Shown here piece by piece: positions 19,692-28,706 of a stretch of 41,674 nucleotides of DNA. The stretch is from Massilia cavernae. GTDB taxonomy: Bacteria; Pseudomonadota; Gammaproteobacteria; Burkholderiales; Burkholderiaceae_D. Where the stretch lies: positions 1 to 41,674 of the forward strand of contig NZ_QYUP01000147.1 of assembly GCF_003590855.1 (NCBI RefSeq), read 5' to 3'. A program made the position numbers and the translations under genes. The notes below the pieces were generated by a model. The model searched no databases and was not told the DNA's origin. It saw only the letters and a list, made by a program, of their open reading frames with translations. The first letter of the stretch is position 1, and each line of letters opens with the position of its first letter.

Positions 19692-20567
19692 ATGATCAAG
19701 GGCAGCATAGTAGCAATCGTTACGCCGATGCACGCAGATGGCAGTCTGGATTATCCAGGCCTGCGCAAGCTGATCGACTGGCACATCGCCGAAGGCACCG
19801 ACAGCATCGTCATCGTCGGCACCACCGGCGAATCGGCGACCGTCACCGTTGAAGAACACTGCGACCTGATCAAGTTCGCGGTCGATCACGTGGCCGGCCG
19901 CATTCCCGTCATCGCCGGTACCGGCGGCAATTCGACCGCGGAAGCGATCAAACTGACCGAATACGCGAAGCAAGCGGGCGCGGACGCCTCGCTGCAGGTG
20001 GTGCCGTACTACAACCGTCCGACCCAGGAAGGCATGTACCAGCACTTCAAGGCGATCGCCGAAGCGGTCGACCTGCCGGTGATCCTGTACAACGTGCCTG
20101 GCCGCACGGTGGCCGACATGAGCAACGAGACCATCCTGCGCCTGTCCTCGGTCCCGAACATCGTCGGCGTGAAAGACGCCACCGGCAACATCGGCCGCGG
20201 CATCGAGCTGCTGAAAATGGTGCCGAAATCGTTCGCCGTGTATTCCGGCGACGACCCGACCGCGATGGCGCTGATGCTGTGCGGCGGCGCCGGCAACATT
20301 TCCGTGACCGCCAACGTGGCGCCGCGCGCGATGCACGAACTGTGCGTGGCCGCGATGAACGGCGATATCGCCAGGGCCATCGAGATCAACAACAAGGTGT
20401 TCCCGCTGCACACCAAGCTGTTCGTCGAACCGAACCCGGTCCCGGTCAAATGGGCGCTCGCGGAAATGGGAATGATGGAAGGCGGCATCCGCCTGCCACT
20501 GGTCCCGCTCTCGGCCAACGCCCACGACACCGTACGCGACGCCCTCAGCGACGCCGGCGTCCTTTAA
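19692..20567 (+). CDS. dapA: 4-hydroxy-tetrahydrodipicolinate synthase
   Basis: Condenses pyruvate with aspartate semialdehyde, the first committed step to diaminopimelate and lysine, feeding peptidoglycan synthesis. The ATG at 19692 gives [20 protein letters not shown] and 291 residues, the expected length; an upstream in-frame start at 19542 lies in the preceding gene. The Schiff-base lysine is Lys161 in GVKDATGN. Other signatures are [30 protein letters not shown] and [22 protein letters not shown]. Like E. coli, it is followed directly by bamC. No strong ribosome-binding site is visible. Confidence 0.97.
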   Translation: MIKGSIVAIVTPMHADGSLDYPGLRKLIDWHIAEGTDSIVIVGTTGESATVTVEEHCDLIKFAVDHVAGRIPVIAGTGGNSTAEAIKLTEYAKQAGADASLQVVPYYNRPTQEGMYQHFKAIAEAVDLPVILYNVPGRTVADMSNETILRLSSVPNIVGVKDATGNIGRGIELLKMVPKSFAVYSGDDPTAMALMLCGGAGNISVTANVAPRAMHELCVAAMNGDIARAIEINNKVFPLHTKLFVEPNPVPVKWALAEMGMMEGGIRLPLVPLSANAHDTVRDALSDAGVL

Positions 20568-20637
20568 CTGCCCCGGCCCCACAAGGGCCTGGATCACCCT
20601 GACATCCGCTGCCTGCAGCTTCATAACCAGTTACGAC

Positions 20638-21813
20638 ATGACAATTCGCAAGACAACTAGCTCCGCCTTGACGACTTCCGCTACCCGCGGCCTCGTCCTC
20701 ACCGCGCTGATGGCCAGCCTGGCCGGCTGCGGCATGATCGGCTCGGTCGTCGAGTCCGACAAAGTCGACTACCGCGGCGCCAAGAAGGCCCAGGCCCTGG
20801 ACGTACCGCCGGACCTGACCCAGCTGCAGAAGGACAACCGCTACGCCGTGCCTGACGGCCGCGGCGTGGCAACCGCGTCGGGCTACCAGCAGGCGCGCGG
20901 CACCCAGCCTGCGGCGGCAGCGCCGTCGGGCGAACAGATCGGCGTCGCCAGCACCGGCGCTATCCGCGTCGAGCGCGCCGGCAGCCAGCGCTGGCTGGTG
21001 GTCAACCAGACCCCGGAACAACTGTGGCCGCAACTGAAGCAATTCTGGACCGACAACGGCTTCGCCGTCGCCAGCGAATCGTCGGCGGCCGGCACCATGG
21101 AAACCGACTGGACCGAAAACCGCGCCAAGCTCCCGCAAGGCACGATCCGCGACACGCTGGGCAAGGTCTTCAACTCGTTCTACTCGACTGGCGAGCGCGA
21201 CAAGTACCGTACCCGCCTCGAGCGCGCGGCGGACGGCTCGACCGAGATCTACATCAGCCACCGCGGCATGGAAGAAGTGCTGGTAGGTTCGCACAAGGAA
21301 TCGACCACCTGGACCAACCGCCCGAACGATCCCGGCCTCGAAGCCCAGTTCCTCGGCAAGCTGATGGCCAAGCTGTCCGGCACGCCTGACGTGAAGACCG
21401 CCGAAAGCGCGGTACAGAGCGCCGTGGTCGCGCCCCAGCACGCCAAGCTGGTCAATGCAGCCGGCGGCGACTACGTGGAAGTGGACGAAGGCTTCGACCG
21501 CGCATGGCGCCGTGTCGGCCTGGCGCTCGACCGCGTCGGCTTTACCGTCGAAGACCGCGACCGCGTGCAAGGCACCTACTTCGTACGCTACGTCGATCCG
21601 GACGCGGCGGACACCCAAGGCTTCCTGAGCAAGCTGCTCAGCTTCGGCAAGACCGACGACAAGGCCAAGGAAGCGCAGCGCTACCGCATCCTCGTCAAGA
21701 GCGAGCAGGGCGCGACGGCCAGCCAGGTCTCGGTGCAGAACAACGAAGGCAAGGCGGAAGTGTCGGCGACCGGCGCCAAGATCCTGAAACTGCTGAACGA
21801 CGAGCTGAAGTAA
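20638..21813 (+). CDS. bamC: Outer-membrane assembly lipoprotein BamC
   Basis: Accessory lipoprotein of the BAM complex that folds beta-barrels into the outer membrane. The 391-residue precursor has a signal peptide and lipobox LAGC, with Cys31 as the lipidated residue. The conserved unstructured segment after it contains VDYRGAKKAQALDVPPDLTQL and YAVPDG, followed by two helix-grip domains (about residues 110-220 and 275-390) separated by a linker. It follows dapA, the classical dapA-bamC order. A strong terminator follows. I see no departure from the family apart from a somewhat longer N-terminal leader. Confidence 0.95.
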   Translation: MTIRKTTSSALTTSATRGLVLTALMASLAGCGMIGSVVESDKVDYRGAKKAQALDVPPDLTQLQKDNRYAVPDGRGVATASGYQQARGTQPAAAAPSGEQIGVASTGAIRVERAGSQRWLVVNQTPEQLWPQLKQFWTDNGFAVASESSAAGTMETDWTENRAKLPQGTIRDTLGKVFNSFYSTGERDKYRTRLERAADGSTEIYISHRGMEEVLVGSHKESTTWTNRPNDPGLEAQFLGKLMAKLSGTPDVKTAESAVQSAVVAPQHAKLVNAAGGDYVEVDEGFDRAWRRVGLALDRVGFTVEDRDRVQGTYFVRYVDPDAADTQGFLSKLLSFGKTDDKAKEAQRYRILVKSEQGATASQVSVQNNEGKAEVSATGAKILKLLNDELK

Positions 21814-21830
21814 GATCCTCCGCACAAACG

Positions 21831-21858
21831 AAAAACCGGCCGATGGCCGGTTTTTTTT
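21831..21858 (+). terminator. Intrinsic terminator of bamC
   Basis: ACCGGCC (21835-21841) pairs with GGCCGGT (21845-21851) over a 3-base loop. It is flanked by A-run and T-run (21851-21858), so it can work on both strands. Confidence 0.9.
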
Positions 21859-21902
21859 CGCGTGCGGCACTTACAATTGTTTCCGATTGTTTCAATTTAA
21901 TT

Positions 21903-21980
21903 GATCGGGGACAGACCTTAAAATCGGGGACAGACCCCAAGATCGGGGTCTGTCCCCGATTTTGGGGTCTGTCCCCGATC
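21903..21980. repeat. Composite inverted repeat built from GGGGACAGACC units
   Basis: Arms of 36 bp (21903-21938 and 21945-21980) match as reverse complements at 34 of 36 positions around the centre AAGATC. Each arm holds two copies of ATCGGGGACAGACC in the same orientation, so the whole contains two forward and two reverse units. It lies between two terminators, outside any gene. I recognise the GGGGTCTGTCCCC core as a repeated intergenic sequence in several proteobacteria, but I cannot name the family with certainty. Confidence 0.85.
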
Positions 21981-21984
21981 TTTA

Positions 21985-22018
21985 GGCGAAAAAAAACCGG
22001 CCCGCAGGCCGGCTTTTT
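21985..22018 (-). terminator. Intrinsic terminator of the Ala-rich lipoprotein gene
   Basis: On the minus strand GCCGGCC and GGCCGGT pair over a TGCG loop and are followed by a long T-run (A-run 21989-21996 on the plus strand). It lies 15 bp after the lipoprotein stop. Confidence 0.85.
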
Positions 22019-22032
22019 CTAAATCATGCTGA

Positions 22033-22299
22033 TTACTTAGCAGGCGATGCAGCAGCTTCAGCAGCGGCCGGCGCAGCAGGAGCAGCAGCGTCAGCAGCTG
22101 GCGAAGCAGCGGTTGCTGCAGCAGCAGCGTCAGCTGCTGGTGCGGCAGCTGCTGGTGCGGCTGCGTCAGCTGCTGGTGCGGCTGCGTCAGCTGCTGGTGC
22201 GGTTACTTCTGCTGCTGGAGCAACAACTGGCTCTTCTTTTTTCGAGCAAGCAGCCAGAGCAACAGCCATCAGGGAGACGATCAGCAAAGATTTTTTCAT
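22033..22299 (-). CDS. Small Ala/Pro-rich lipoprotein
   Basis: An 88-residue precursor with a signal peptide and lipobox MKKSLLIVSLMAVALAAC, Cys18 being the lipidation site, then SKKEEP and a low-complexity tail made almost only of Ala, Pro and Asp. The tail is a 7-residue repeat (PAADAAA), encoded by a 21-bp DNA repeat (22146-22166 and 22167-22187 are identical). AAGGA precedes the ATG. The mature protein would be an extended anchored rod with no catalytic domain; its role is unknown. Upstream is an 18-bp palindrome at 22348-22365. Confidence 0.8.
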   Translation of the reverse strand: MKKSLLIVSLMAVALAACSKKEEPVVAPAAEVTAPAADAAAPAADAAAPAAAAPAADAAAAATAASPAADAAAPAAPAAAEAAASPAK

Positions 22300-22347
22300 G
22301 GGTTTTCCTTAGATTAATTCAAAGTTAAAACAACTTGTTGCGATGAA

Positions 22348-22365
22348 TAATTACCGGTAATTATC
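22348..22365. promoter_or_regulatory. Perfect 18-bp palindrome upstream of the lipoprotein gene
   Basis: ATAATTACCGGTAATTAT is fully self-complementary and lies 49 bp upstream of the lipoprotein start, a position fit for an operator. It shares the TTACCGGTAA core with 7727-7736. The rest of the 22300-22601 gap is AT-rich and holds no gene I can support. Confidence 0.45.
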
Positions 22366-22601
22366 GCTCGTTAGAAAATTCTCGTAGGCTTTCATTACCT
22401 GTGATGGTGCCTGACAGACAACGGAAACTTCCTAACCCGATATTATAGCTAAATATCATAGTTCGCAATAGCACAATCATGCCCCGATGAAATATTGGAC
22501 GAAATTTCCAGCATCATATTGTTGCAAACGGCACATCTGGTTGAAACTTGTCAATGAAGACCGTTAAAACAAAACAAAATTTGCCAAATTTGCATTTTGC
22601 C

Positions 22602-23081
22602 TTATAACCCGGTCGTGGTGGCATGCAAGCCGGGAAGCGACTCGGCCCAGATGCCGCGGAAGCGTTCCGCGCTGATTTCGGCGGCCTGCGGCGTATGGAA
22701 AGCGGCCTCGCCGCGCATGTGGTCGCTATGGAACCGCCGCACGATGTGCACCTCGTCGCCGATGCAGAACGAATCCGTCAGCTGGTGCAGGTTGCGGCCG
22801 GTGACCCGGCATTCGATGCGGTGGCTGTAATCGCGCAGGAGCGTCAGGAAGCGCGGGTAGTAGCGCTCGATATGGCCGCTGCTGTGCATGGCCAGGCGCA
22901 GGTGGCCGCCGCGCCTGAGGAAATGGCGCAGCGCCGCGTCGACATCGGCGGCCCCCAGCGGGAACACCGAAAAATCGGGATCGAACATCTCGAGTGAAGC
23001 GACCGAGTTCTCCAGGACGGTGCGCAGGTGCGCCTCGAACTCCTGGTGGCCCGTGAATCCCTGCACGCCTGCTTCCACCAT
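22602..23081 (-). CDS. Conserved hypothetical protein (possible degenerate phospholipase-D-like fold)
   Basis: A 159-residue protein beginning MVEAGVQGFTGHQEFEAHL. The start at 23081 is chosen because AAGGAG lies 6 bp before it and it begins 10 bp after the roxA stop. It contains LEMFDPDFSVFPLGAADVDAALRHFLRRGGHLRLAMH, then RVTGRNLHQLTDSFCIGDEVHIVRRFHSDHMRGE. The pattern of a strand, an H-x-L-x-x-D element and a helix resembles one half of a phospholipase-D-like fold lacking the HKD catalytic motif. I think it matches a recent DUF (DUF7931), but this is from memory. It is probably cotranscribed with roxA; function unknown. Confidence 0.7.
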   Translation of the reverse strand: MVEAGVQGFTGHQEFEAHLRTVLENSVASLEMFDPDFSVFPLGAADVDAALRHFLRRGGHLRLAMHSSGHIERYYPRFLTLLRDYSHRIECRVTGRNLHQLTDSFCIGDEVHIVRRFHSDHMRGEAAFHTPQAAEISAERFRGIWAESLPGLHATTTGL

Positions 23082-23091
23082 GCCCATCTCC

Positions 23092-24213
23092 TTAATCCAG
23101 TTCCACCCATCCGTCCTGGTACCACGCATACAGCGCTTCCATCACGTCATCGGACGCACCGGCCAGCGCGGGGCCGTCGATGCGGCGCTGGTTCGCCAGC
23201 ACGTCGAGCAGCGACTTGTCGGCGCGGCCCACGGCGAACGACTCGCCGTTGATGAACACGTGCTTGCCGCGGTAAAGCATCAGCGTCTTGAGCGACAGCG
23301 CCACGCCGCGCTTGCCCGCGGCTTCCGCGAAGCGGCCCATGGTCAGCGGCTTGGCCGGCCCGGTGAAGAACACATTGTGCTTCGGCTCCGACAGGTACTC
23401 GCCGAGGAAGATGGTGACGTCGTCCTCGGTGAAGCGTACCTTGTTCATCTCTTCGACGATGGCCGACAGCATGTGGCGCGGGATCTCGGCCGGGTTCTTC
23501 GCCACGTCGAGTTCGGGATCGGCGTAGCGACCCGGCAGGTCGATCGAGTCGGCCATGAACTGCAGGAAGTTCTCGCCCAGTTCCTGGTACGACGGCGAAC
23601 GGAAGCCGATCGAGTAAGTCATGCACTCGCCCTCGGCGATGCCGTCGTGCGCGTAGTGTGGCGGCAGGTACAGCATGTCGCCCGGCTCCAGCACGAATTC
23701 TTCCTGCGGCTTGAAGTCGGCGAGGATCTTGAGCGGCAGGCCTTCGACCAGCGACAGGTCTTTCTGCGCACCGATGCGCCAGCGGCGCTTGCCCTGCGCC
23801 TGCAGCAGGAACACGTCATACGAATCGAAGTGCGGACCGACGCCGCCGCCGTCGGTGGCGTAGCTGATCATCAGGTCGTCGAGGCGTGCGTCTGGCACGA
23901 AGCGGAACTGGCGCAGCAGCGCATCGGCCGCCGCGTCGTACAGGTTGACGCCCTGGACCAGCATGGTCCATTCGCCGGCGTCGCGCGCGGGCAGCTCCTC
24001 GATCGGGCCATGCTGCATGTCCCACTGGCCGTTGAAGTGGGTGATCAGGCGCGCTTCGACGTGGTTTTTCTTCGCCAGTGCGGCCAGCGCATCGAGCTTG
24101 AGCAGGGGCTTGAAGCCGGGGATGGCGTTACGGATGAGAAGCGGTTTCTTGTGCCAGTAATCGCGCAGGAACTGGGCCGGCGTAATGTCGCCGAGGAGCT
24201 GTAATTTTTTCAT
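23092..24213 (-). CDS. roxA: Ribosomal protein L16 3-hydroxylase (RoxA/YcfD family)
   Basis: JmjC/cupin-type Fe(II)/2-oxoglutarate oxygenase; the E. coli orthologue hydroxylates an arginine of ribosomal protein L16. The 373-residue length and sequence fit: KKPLLIRNAIPGF near the N-terminus, the iron-binding H-x-D in GPHFDSYDVFLLQ (about residues 124-128), the distal histidine in LPPHYAHDGIAEG, and a C-terminal winged-helix-like region. It is divergent from slyD with 79 bp between the starts, and both lie next to mutS, a common betaproteobacterial neighbourhood. Confidence 0.92.
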   Translation of the reverse strand: MKKLQLLGDITPAQFLRDYWHKKPLLIRNAIPGFKPLLKLDALAALAKKNHVEARLITHFNGQWDMQHGPIEELPARDAGEWTMLVQGVNLYDAAADALLRQFRFVPDARLDDLMISYATDGGGVGPHFDSYDVFLLQAQGKRRWRIGAQKDLSLVEGLPLKILADFKPQEEFVLEPGDMLYLPPHYAHDGIAEGECMTYSIGFRSPSYQELGENFLQFMADSIDLPGRYADPELDVAKNPAEIPRHMLSAIVEEMNKVRFTEDDVTIFLGEYLSEPKHNVFFTGPAKPLTMGRFAEAAGKRGVALSLKTLMLYRGKHVFINGESFAVGRADKSLLDVLANQRRIDGPALAGASDDVMEALYAWYQDGWVELD

Positions 24214-24292
24214 GCGCCATTATAACCAGCATCGAATCCTGCGGAACCGGGGCCAGAGTATAATCTGCCCGACAACATAGAAAGGATGTACG

Positions 24293-24832
24293 ATGAAGAT
24301 TGCCAAGAACACGGTCGTGACAGTCAACTACAAGCTGTCGGACGCGCAAAACAACCTGATCGAAGACGGCAAGCAGCCGATGGTATACCTGCACGGCGGC
24401 TATGAAAACACGCTGCCGAAGATCGAAGAAGAACTCGATGGCAAGGAAGTCGGCTATTCCTCGACCATCCAGATCGAACCGGAAGACGCGTTCGGCGACT
24501 ACGACCCTGAGCTGGTCAAGATCGAAGAGCGCAAGCGCCTGCCCGAGCCGCTGGAAGTCGGCATGCAGTTCGAAGGCATGCCGGACAATCCGGAAAGCGA
24601 TGAAGAGCCGATGGTATTCACCGTCACCGAAATCGCCGACGACAAAGTGGTTCTGGACGGTAACCATCCGCTGGCCGGCATGGCGCTGCGCTTCGAGCTG
24701 TCGGTCACCGACGTCCGCGCCGCGACCGAAGAAGAAATCCAGCACGAGCACGTGCACGGCGCGCACGGCCACCACCACGAGGATGACGAAGGCGAAGAGG
24801 GCGACGAGTTCCGTACCCATCCGATTCATTAA
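24293..24832 (+). CDS. slyD: FKBP-type peptidyl-prolyl isomerase SlyD
   Basis: Cytosolic prolyl isomerase and chaperone with a metal-binding tail that serves nickel metabolism in E. coli. The 179-residue protein begins MKIAKNTVVTVNYKLSDAQ, has the FKBP core with inserted flap (IQIEPEDAFGDYDPELV, then VTEIADDKVVLDGNHPLAGMALRFELSV) and ends in a His- and acid-rich tail (HEHVHGAHGHHHEDDEGEEGDE). The NHPLAG-x-x-L motif is diagnostic. An AAGGA site lies before the start and a TATAAT-like sequence (24259-24264) lies 28 bp upstream. Confidence 0.95.
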   Translation: MKIAKNTVVTVNYKLSDAQNNLIEDGKQPMVYLHGGYENTLPKIEEELDGKEVGYSSTIQIEPEDAFGDYDPELVKIEERKRLPEPLEVGMQFEGMPDNPESDEEPMVFTVTEIADDKVVLDGNHPLAGMALRFELSVTDVRAATEEEIQHEHVHGAHGHHHEDDEGEEGDEFRTHPIH

Positions 24833-24842
24833 TCGTCGTTAG

Positions 24843-24942
24843 AAACACGTAGGGCGGATAAGCAGGGCGCATCCGCCATTGCACGCGTCAACGCGACGTT
24901 TGCAATGGCGGATGCGCTAGCGCTTATCCGCCCTACGTGTTT
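24843..24942. repeat. Large REP-like palindromic element between slyD and the next gene
   Basis: Outer arms 24843-24863 and 24922-24942 are perfect 21-bp reverse complements containing AGGGCGGATAAGC. Inner arms 24867-24883 and 24901-24917 (GCGCATCCGCCATTGCA) are perfect 17-bp complements. The whole would fold into one long hairpin between two convergent genes, where it can end transcription on both strands. The pattern resembles the shorter unit at 10288-10319. Confidence 0.85.
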
Positions 24943-24962
24943 ATTGGAGGGTGGCGAGGATG

Positions 24963-25904
24963 TTAATTCTCCGAATCCGCCTTCTTCAATGTGAACACCG
25001 CCTCCGAATCCTTCGCCACGCGTACCTCCACCGCGCGCGATCCGACGCTGACGTGGCCCATGTTCCCATGCCACTCGATGCTCGGCGCCGCGCCGTTCGG
25101 CGGCGCCGCGGTATCAATCAGCAGCACCTTCCCCGCGAACTTCTCAGCCAGCTGCGCCACCTGCCTGCGCGGCGCGTCGAAGCCGTCCTGCGGCCGCTTG
25201 CGCGTCAACAGCGCGCGCAAACCCTTTTCCTGTACCACCGCCTGGATGTCCCCCTCCGAGAACAGCACCACCGCGTCGAGCTTCTTGCTCTTCGCCAGCG
25301 AGAACACGCGGTTCAGCCAGAAGCGGTTGGCCACCAGGCGGTCTTCGAACTCGCTGTTGCGGCCCGCTTCGGGCAGGTAGTGGTTGTTATTGGCCGGCAG
25401 GTTGACCGTCACATACAGCACGTCGCCGACGATCCAGTACACGTTCTCCGCATAGCTGCGGAACTTCGCGTTGGCCGATTGCCGCGTCAGGTCCAGCTTG
25501 CGCCGTCCCAGCGACTCAGGCTCGGGGTAGTACAGCTCGCGTACGCGGTTCAGGCGCTCGATCGCCGCCGTGCGCCCGTTCGAGTTCTTGCAGCCGCTCC
25601 AGTCGCTGGCGGCGGGCATGACGATCATCGGCCGCTTCGCCGCCTCGATCAGCTTGCGCCGTGCCATATACAGCTTGTCGCTGCAGGGTTCCCCGGCCGC
25701 CTTGATGCCGACGACAACCACGAAATCCGGCGACGGCTCGCTCGAATCGTGGATGGCCTGCTTCAGGCGTTCGTCGCCGCCGTCCTTGGCGAAGCTGTGG
25801 CCGATGACGCCAAACCGGTGGACTTCCTTCGGCCCTGCCGCGGCCGCGTGCAGTGGCAGCAACGCCGCGGCTACCAGCGTGGCGAGGCAGCGTCGCAGCG
25901 TCAT
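24963..25904 (-). CDS. Exported protein resembling metallophosphatases but lacking their metal site
   Basis: A 313-residue precursor with a signal peptide ([23 protein letters not shown]). Its start ATGA overlaps the mutS stop by 4 bp, so it is coupled to mutS; longer frames upstream are inside mutS. The layout FGVIGHSF ... [17 protein letters not shown] ... [17 protein letters not shown] ... [19 protein letters not shown] ... [23 protein letters not shown] follows calcineurin-like phosphoesterases. In those the second and third blocks normally read GD and GDNEW; here the metal-binding Asp/Asn residues are absent. It is probably a non-catalytic relative in the periplasm. The assignment is by pattern and is uncertain. 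Confidence 0.65.
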   Translation of the reverse strand: MTLRRCLATLVAAALLPLHAAAAGPKEVHRFGVIGHSFAKDGGDERLKQAIHDSSEPSPDFVVVVGIKAAGEPCSDKLYMARRKLIEAAKRPMIVMPAASDWSGCKNSNGRTAAIERLNRVRELYYPEPESLGRRKLDLTRQSANAKFRSYAENVYWIVGDVLYVTVNLPANNNHYLPEAGRNSEFEDRLVANRFWLNRVFSLAKSKKLDAVVLFSEGDIQAVVQEKGLRALLTRKRPQDGFDAPRRQVAQLAEKFAGKVLLIDTAAPPNGAAPSIEWHGNMGHVSVGSRAVEVRVAKDSEAVFTLKKADSEN

Positions 25905-28564
25905 TGGGCGCACAGCCGCTTGAGCTGGTACAGCTGCTCCAGCGCCTCGCGCGGCGTCAGCGAATCCGGGTCGATGGCATCCATCGCTGCCAGCAGTCCG
26001 GCGGCTGCGGGTGGCGCCCCCTGCTCGTCTTCCTCGTCCTCCGGTTCGACGCACGGCAGCGCAAACAGGTCGAGCTGCGTGGTGCGGTCCAGTGCCTGCG
26101 ATTCGAGCCGCGCCAGGTGCTTGCGCGCGGCCTTGATCACCGGTTGCGGCACGCCTGCCAGCTGCGCCACCTGCAGGCCGTAGCTCTGAGAAGCGGGACC
26201 CGCCTGCACCGCGTGCAGGAACACGATGCTGTCCTTGTGCTCCACCGCCGACAGGTGCACGTTGGCCGCGGTCGGGTGGGTTTCGGGCAGTTGCGTCAGC
26301 TCGAAGTAGTGGGTAGCGAACAGCGTGAAGCTGCGGCTCGTGTCGATCAGGTGGCGCGCGATCGCCCACGCGAGCGCCAGGCCGTCGAAGGTCGAGGTGC
26401 CGCGGCCCACTTCATCCATCAGCACCAGCGAATGCTCGGTGGCGCCGTTCAGGATGGCGGCCGATTCGGTCATTTCGACCATGAAGGTCGAGCGGCCGCC
26501 GGCCAGGTCGTCGGTCGCGCCGATGCGGGTGAAGATGCGGTCGATCGGACCGATCGTGGCACTGGTGGCCGGCACGTAGCTGCCGATGTAGGCCAGCAGC
26601 GTGATCAGCGCCACCTGGCGCATGAAGGTCGACTTACCGCCCATGTTCGGGCCGGTGATCAGCAGCAGCCGGCGTTCGTCTTTCAGCTGGCAGTCGTTGG
26701 CGATGAAGCGCTCGATCTGATTTTCGACCACAGGGTGGCGGCCTTCGCAGATGTCGAGGCAGGGCTCGGCCACCAGCACCGGCGCGGTCCAGCTGCGCTG
26801 CAGCGCGTGCACGGTCAGCGCGGTCAGTGTGTCGAGCTGAGCGAGGCCCTGCGCCACCGTTTGCAGCGCGCCGATGTGCGGCGCCAGGTCGGCCAGCAGC
26901 TGGTCGTACAGCAGCTTCTCGCGCACCAGCGCCTTGTCCTGCGCCGACAGCGCCTTGTCCTCGAACACCTTCAGTTCCGGCGTGATGTAGCGCTCGGCGT
27001 TCTTCAGGGTCTGGCGGCGGCGGTAGTCTTCCGGCACCTTGTCGGTCTGGCCGTGCGTGACTTCGATGTAGAAGCCGTGCACCTTGTTGTACTCGACCCG
27101 CAGGTTGGCGATGCCGGTGCGGGCGCGCTCGCGCGTTTCCAGGTCGACCAGGAACTGGCCGGCGTTCTCGGAAAGGCCGCGCAGCTCGTCCAGTTCGGCG
27201 TCGAAGCCGCGTGCGAACACGCCGCCGTCGCGCACCATCGCGGCCGGTTCCTCGGCCACCGCGCGCACCAGCAGGTCGAGGCAGCCGTGCGGGGTGGCGA
27301 TGGCGGTGTGGATGGCCGCCAGCAGGCTGTCCTCGCCGGCGGTGAAGCTGCGCTCCATCGCATGGCGCAGCGCCGGCAGCTGCTTCAGGCCGTCGCGCAG
27401 GCTGGCCAGGTCGCGCGGGCGCGCCGACAGCAGTGCAATGCGGGTGGTGATGCGCTCGATGTCCGGCACCTGGGCCAGCGTCTGCGACAGCGCGCCGCTG
27501 CTGTCGGTTTGCGCCAGCGCGCCGATGGCGGCATGGCGCGCGCGCGCCACGCCCTGGTCGCGGCGCGCATGGTGCAGCCAGTGGCGCAGCATGCGCGAAC
27601 CCATGGCCGTGCGGCAGTGGTCGAGCAGCGAGAACAGGGTGGGCGACTCCTGGCCGCGGATGGTTTCGGTCAGCTCCAGGTTGCGGCGGGTGGCCGCATC
27701 GAGGCCGATGAATTCGGTTTCGGTTTCGGTCGACAGGCTGCGTACGTGCTGCAGCCCGCGGCCCTGGGTCGATTGCGCATAGCGCAGCAGTGCGCCGGCC
27801 GCGCCGAACGCGGCGCCCAGCCCATCGGCGCCGAAGCCGGTGAGGGTGGCGACGCCCAGCTGGTCGAGCAGCGCCTTGTGGCCGCCGACGACGTCGAAGT
27901 GCCAGTCCGGCACGCGCTGGGTGTGGGCGATTTCGTGTTCCGCGCCCAGTTCGGCGCCATCGCCGCACAGGATTTCAGCCGGGACGATGCGTTCGAGTTC
28001 CTGCTGCAGCCGCGCGCCGACGGTGCGGCTGTCGCCCGAAAATTCCATTAGTTTCAGCGCGCCGCCGGCCAGCGACAGCCATGCCAGGCCGGTGGTCACC
28101 ACCTTGCGCTGGCTGATCATGCACAGCGCCAGCAGCGGACGTTCGGCTTTCTCGGGCAGCAGGTCGGAATCGGTCAGGGTGCCTGGTGTGACGACGCGCA
28201 TCACCTTGCGTTCGACCGGGCCCTTGCTGGTGGCCGGGTCGCCGATCTGCTCGCAGATCGCGCACGATTCGCCCAGCTTCACCAGCTTGGCCAGGTAGCC
28301 ATCGAGCGAGTGGAAGGGCACGCCGCACATCTTGATTGGGTTGCCGTTGGACGCGCCGCGCGCGGTCAGCGTGATGCCCAGTACCCGCGCCGCCTTTTCG
28401 GCGTCTTCGTGGAACAGTTCATAGAAGTCGCCCATGCGGTAAAAAACAAGCATGGTGGGGTAGTCTGCCTTGATGCGCAGGTATTGCTGCATCATGGGCG
28501 TTTGCTTCTCGGTCGGGCCGTTCTTTGCTGCGGCAGCGTTGATTTCGGTGGGGACAGTCGTCAT
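25901..28564 (-). CDS. mutS: DNA mismatch repair protein MutS
   Basis: Recognises base mismatches and small loops and recruits MutL. The 887-residue length is normal. The N-terminal mismatch-binding motif is DFYELF (F47-Y48-E49). The C-terminal ATPase has Walker [13 protein letters not shown] (about residues 636-647), then SYVPA and [18 protein letters not shown]. The family signature [20 protein letters not shown] precedes the C-terminal tail. The ATG at 28564 is kept; a later one at M24 ([15 protein letters not shown]) is possible because that is where conservation begins. Its stop overlaps the start of the exported protein downstream. Confidence 0.97.
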   Translation of the reverse strand: MTTVPTEINAAAAKNGPTEKQTPMMQQYLRIKADYPTMLVFYRMGDFYELFHEDAEKAARVLGITLTARGASNGNPIKMCGVPFHSLDGYLAKLVKLGESCAICEQIGDPATSKGPVERKVMRVVTPGTLTDSDLLPEKAERPLLALCMISQRKVVTTGLAWLSLAGGALKLMEFSGDSRTVGARLQQELERIVPAEILCGDGAELGAEHEIAHTQRVPDWHFDVVGGHKALLDQLGVATLTGFGADGLGAAFGAAGALLRYAQSTQGRGLQHVRSLSTETETEFIGLDAATRRNLELTETIRGQESPTLFSLLDHCRTAMGSRMLRHWLHHARRDQGVARARHAAIGALAQTDSSGALSQTLAQVPDIERITTRIALLSARPRDLASLRDGLKQLPALRHAMERSFTAGEDSLLAAIHTAIATPHGCLDLLVRAVAEEPAAMVRDGGVFARGFDAELDELRGLSENAGQFLVDLETRERARTGIANLRVEYNKVHGFYIEVTHGQTDKVPEDYRRRQTLKNAERYITPELKVFEDKALSAQDKALVREKLLYDQLLADLAPHIGALQTVAQGLAQLDTLTALTVHALQRSWTAPVLVAEPCLDICEGRHPVVENQIERFIANDCQLKDERRLLLITGPNMGGKSTFMRQVALITLLAYIGSYVPATSATIGPIDRIFTRIGATDDLAGGRSTFMVEMTESAAILNGATEHSLVLMDEVGRGTSTFDGLALAWAIARHLIDTSRSFTLFATHYFELTQLPETHPTAANVHLSAVEHKDSIVFLHAVQAGPASQSYGLQVAQLAGVPQPVIKAARKHLARLESQALDRTTQLDLFALPCVEPEDEEDEQGAPPAAAGLLAAMDAIDPDSLTPREALEQLYQLKRLCAQ

Positions 28565-28706
28565 TTCTTCTTCATCGGTGAGGCGGACAAGGCGCAGCGC
28601 AATGTCAAGACCGACATTTTAGCGCGTCCGCCGTGGGCCTCAGAGAGAAAAAGCGTGAAAACGCAAATCCGGTCGCCGGAGAGGGTGCCGGATCGCCGAA
28701 CGCGGG

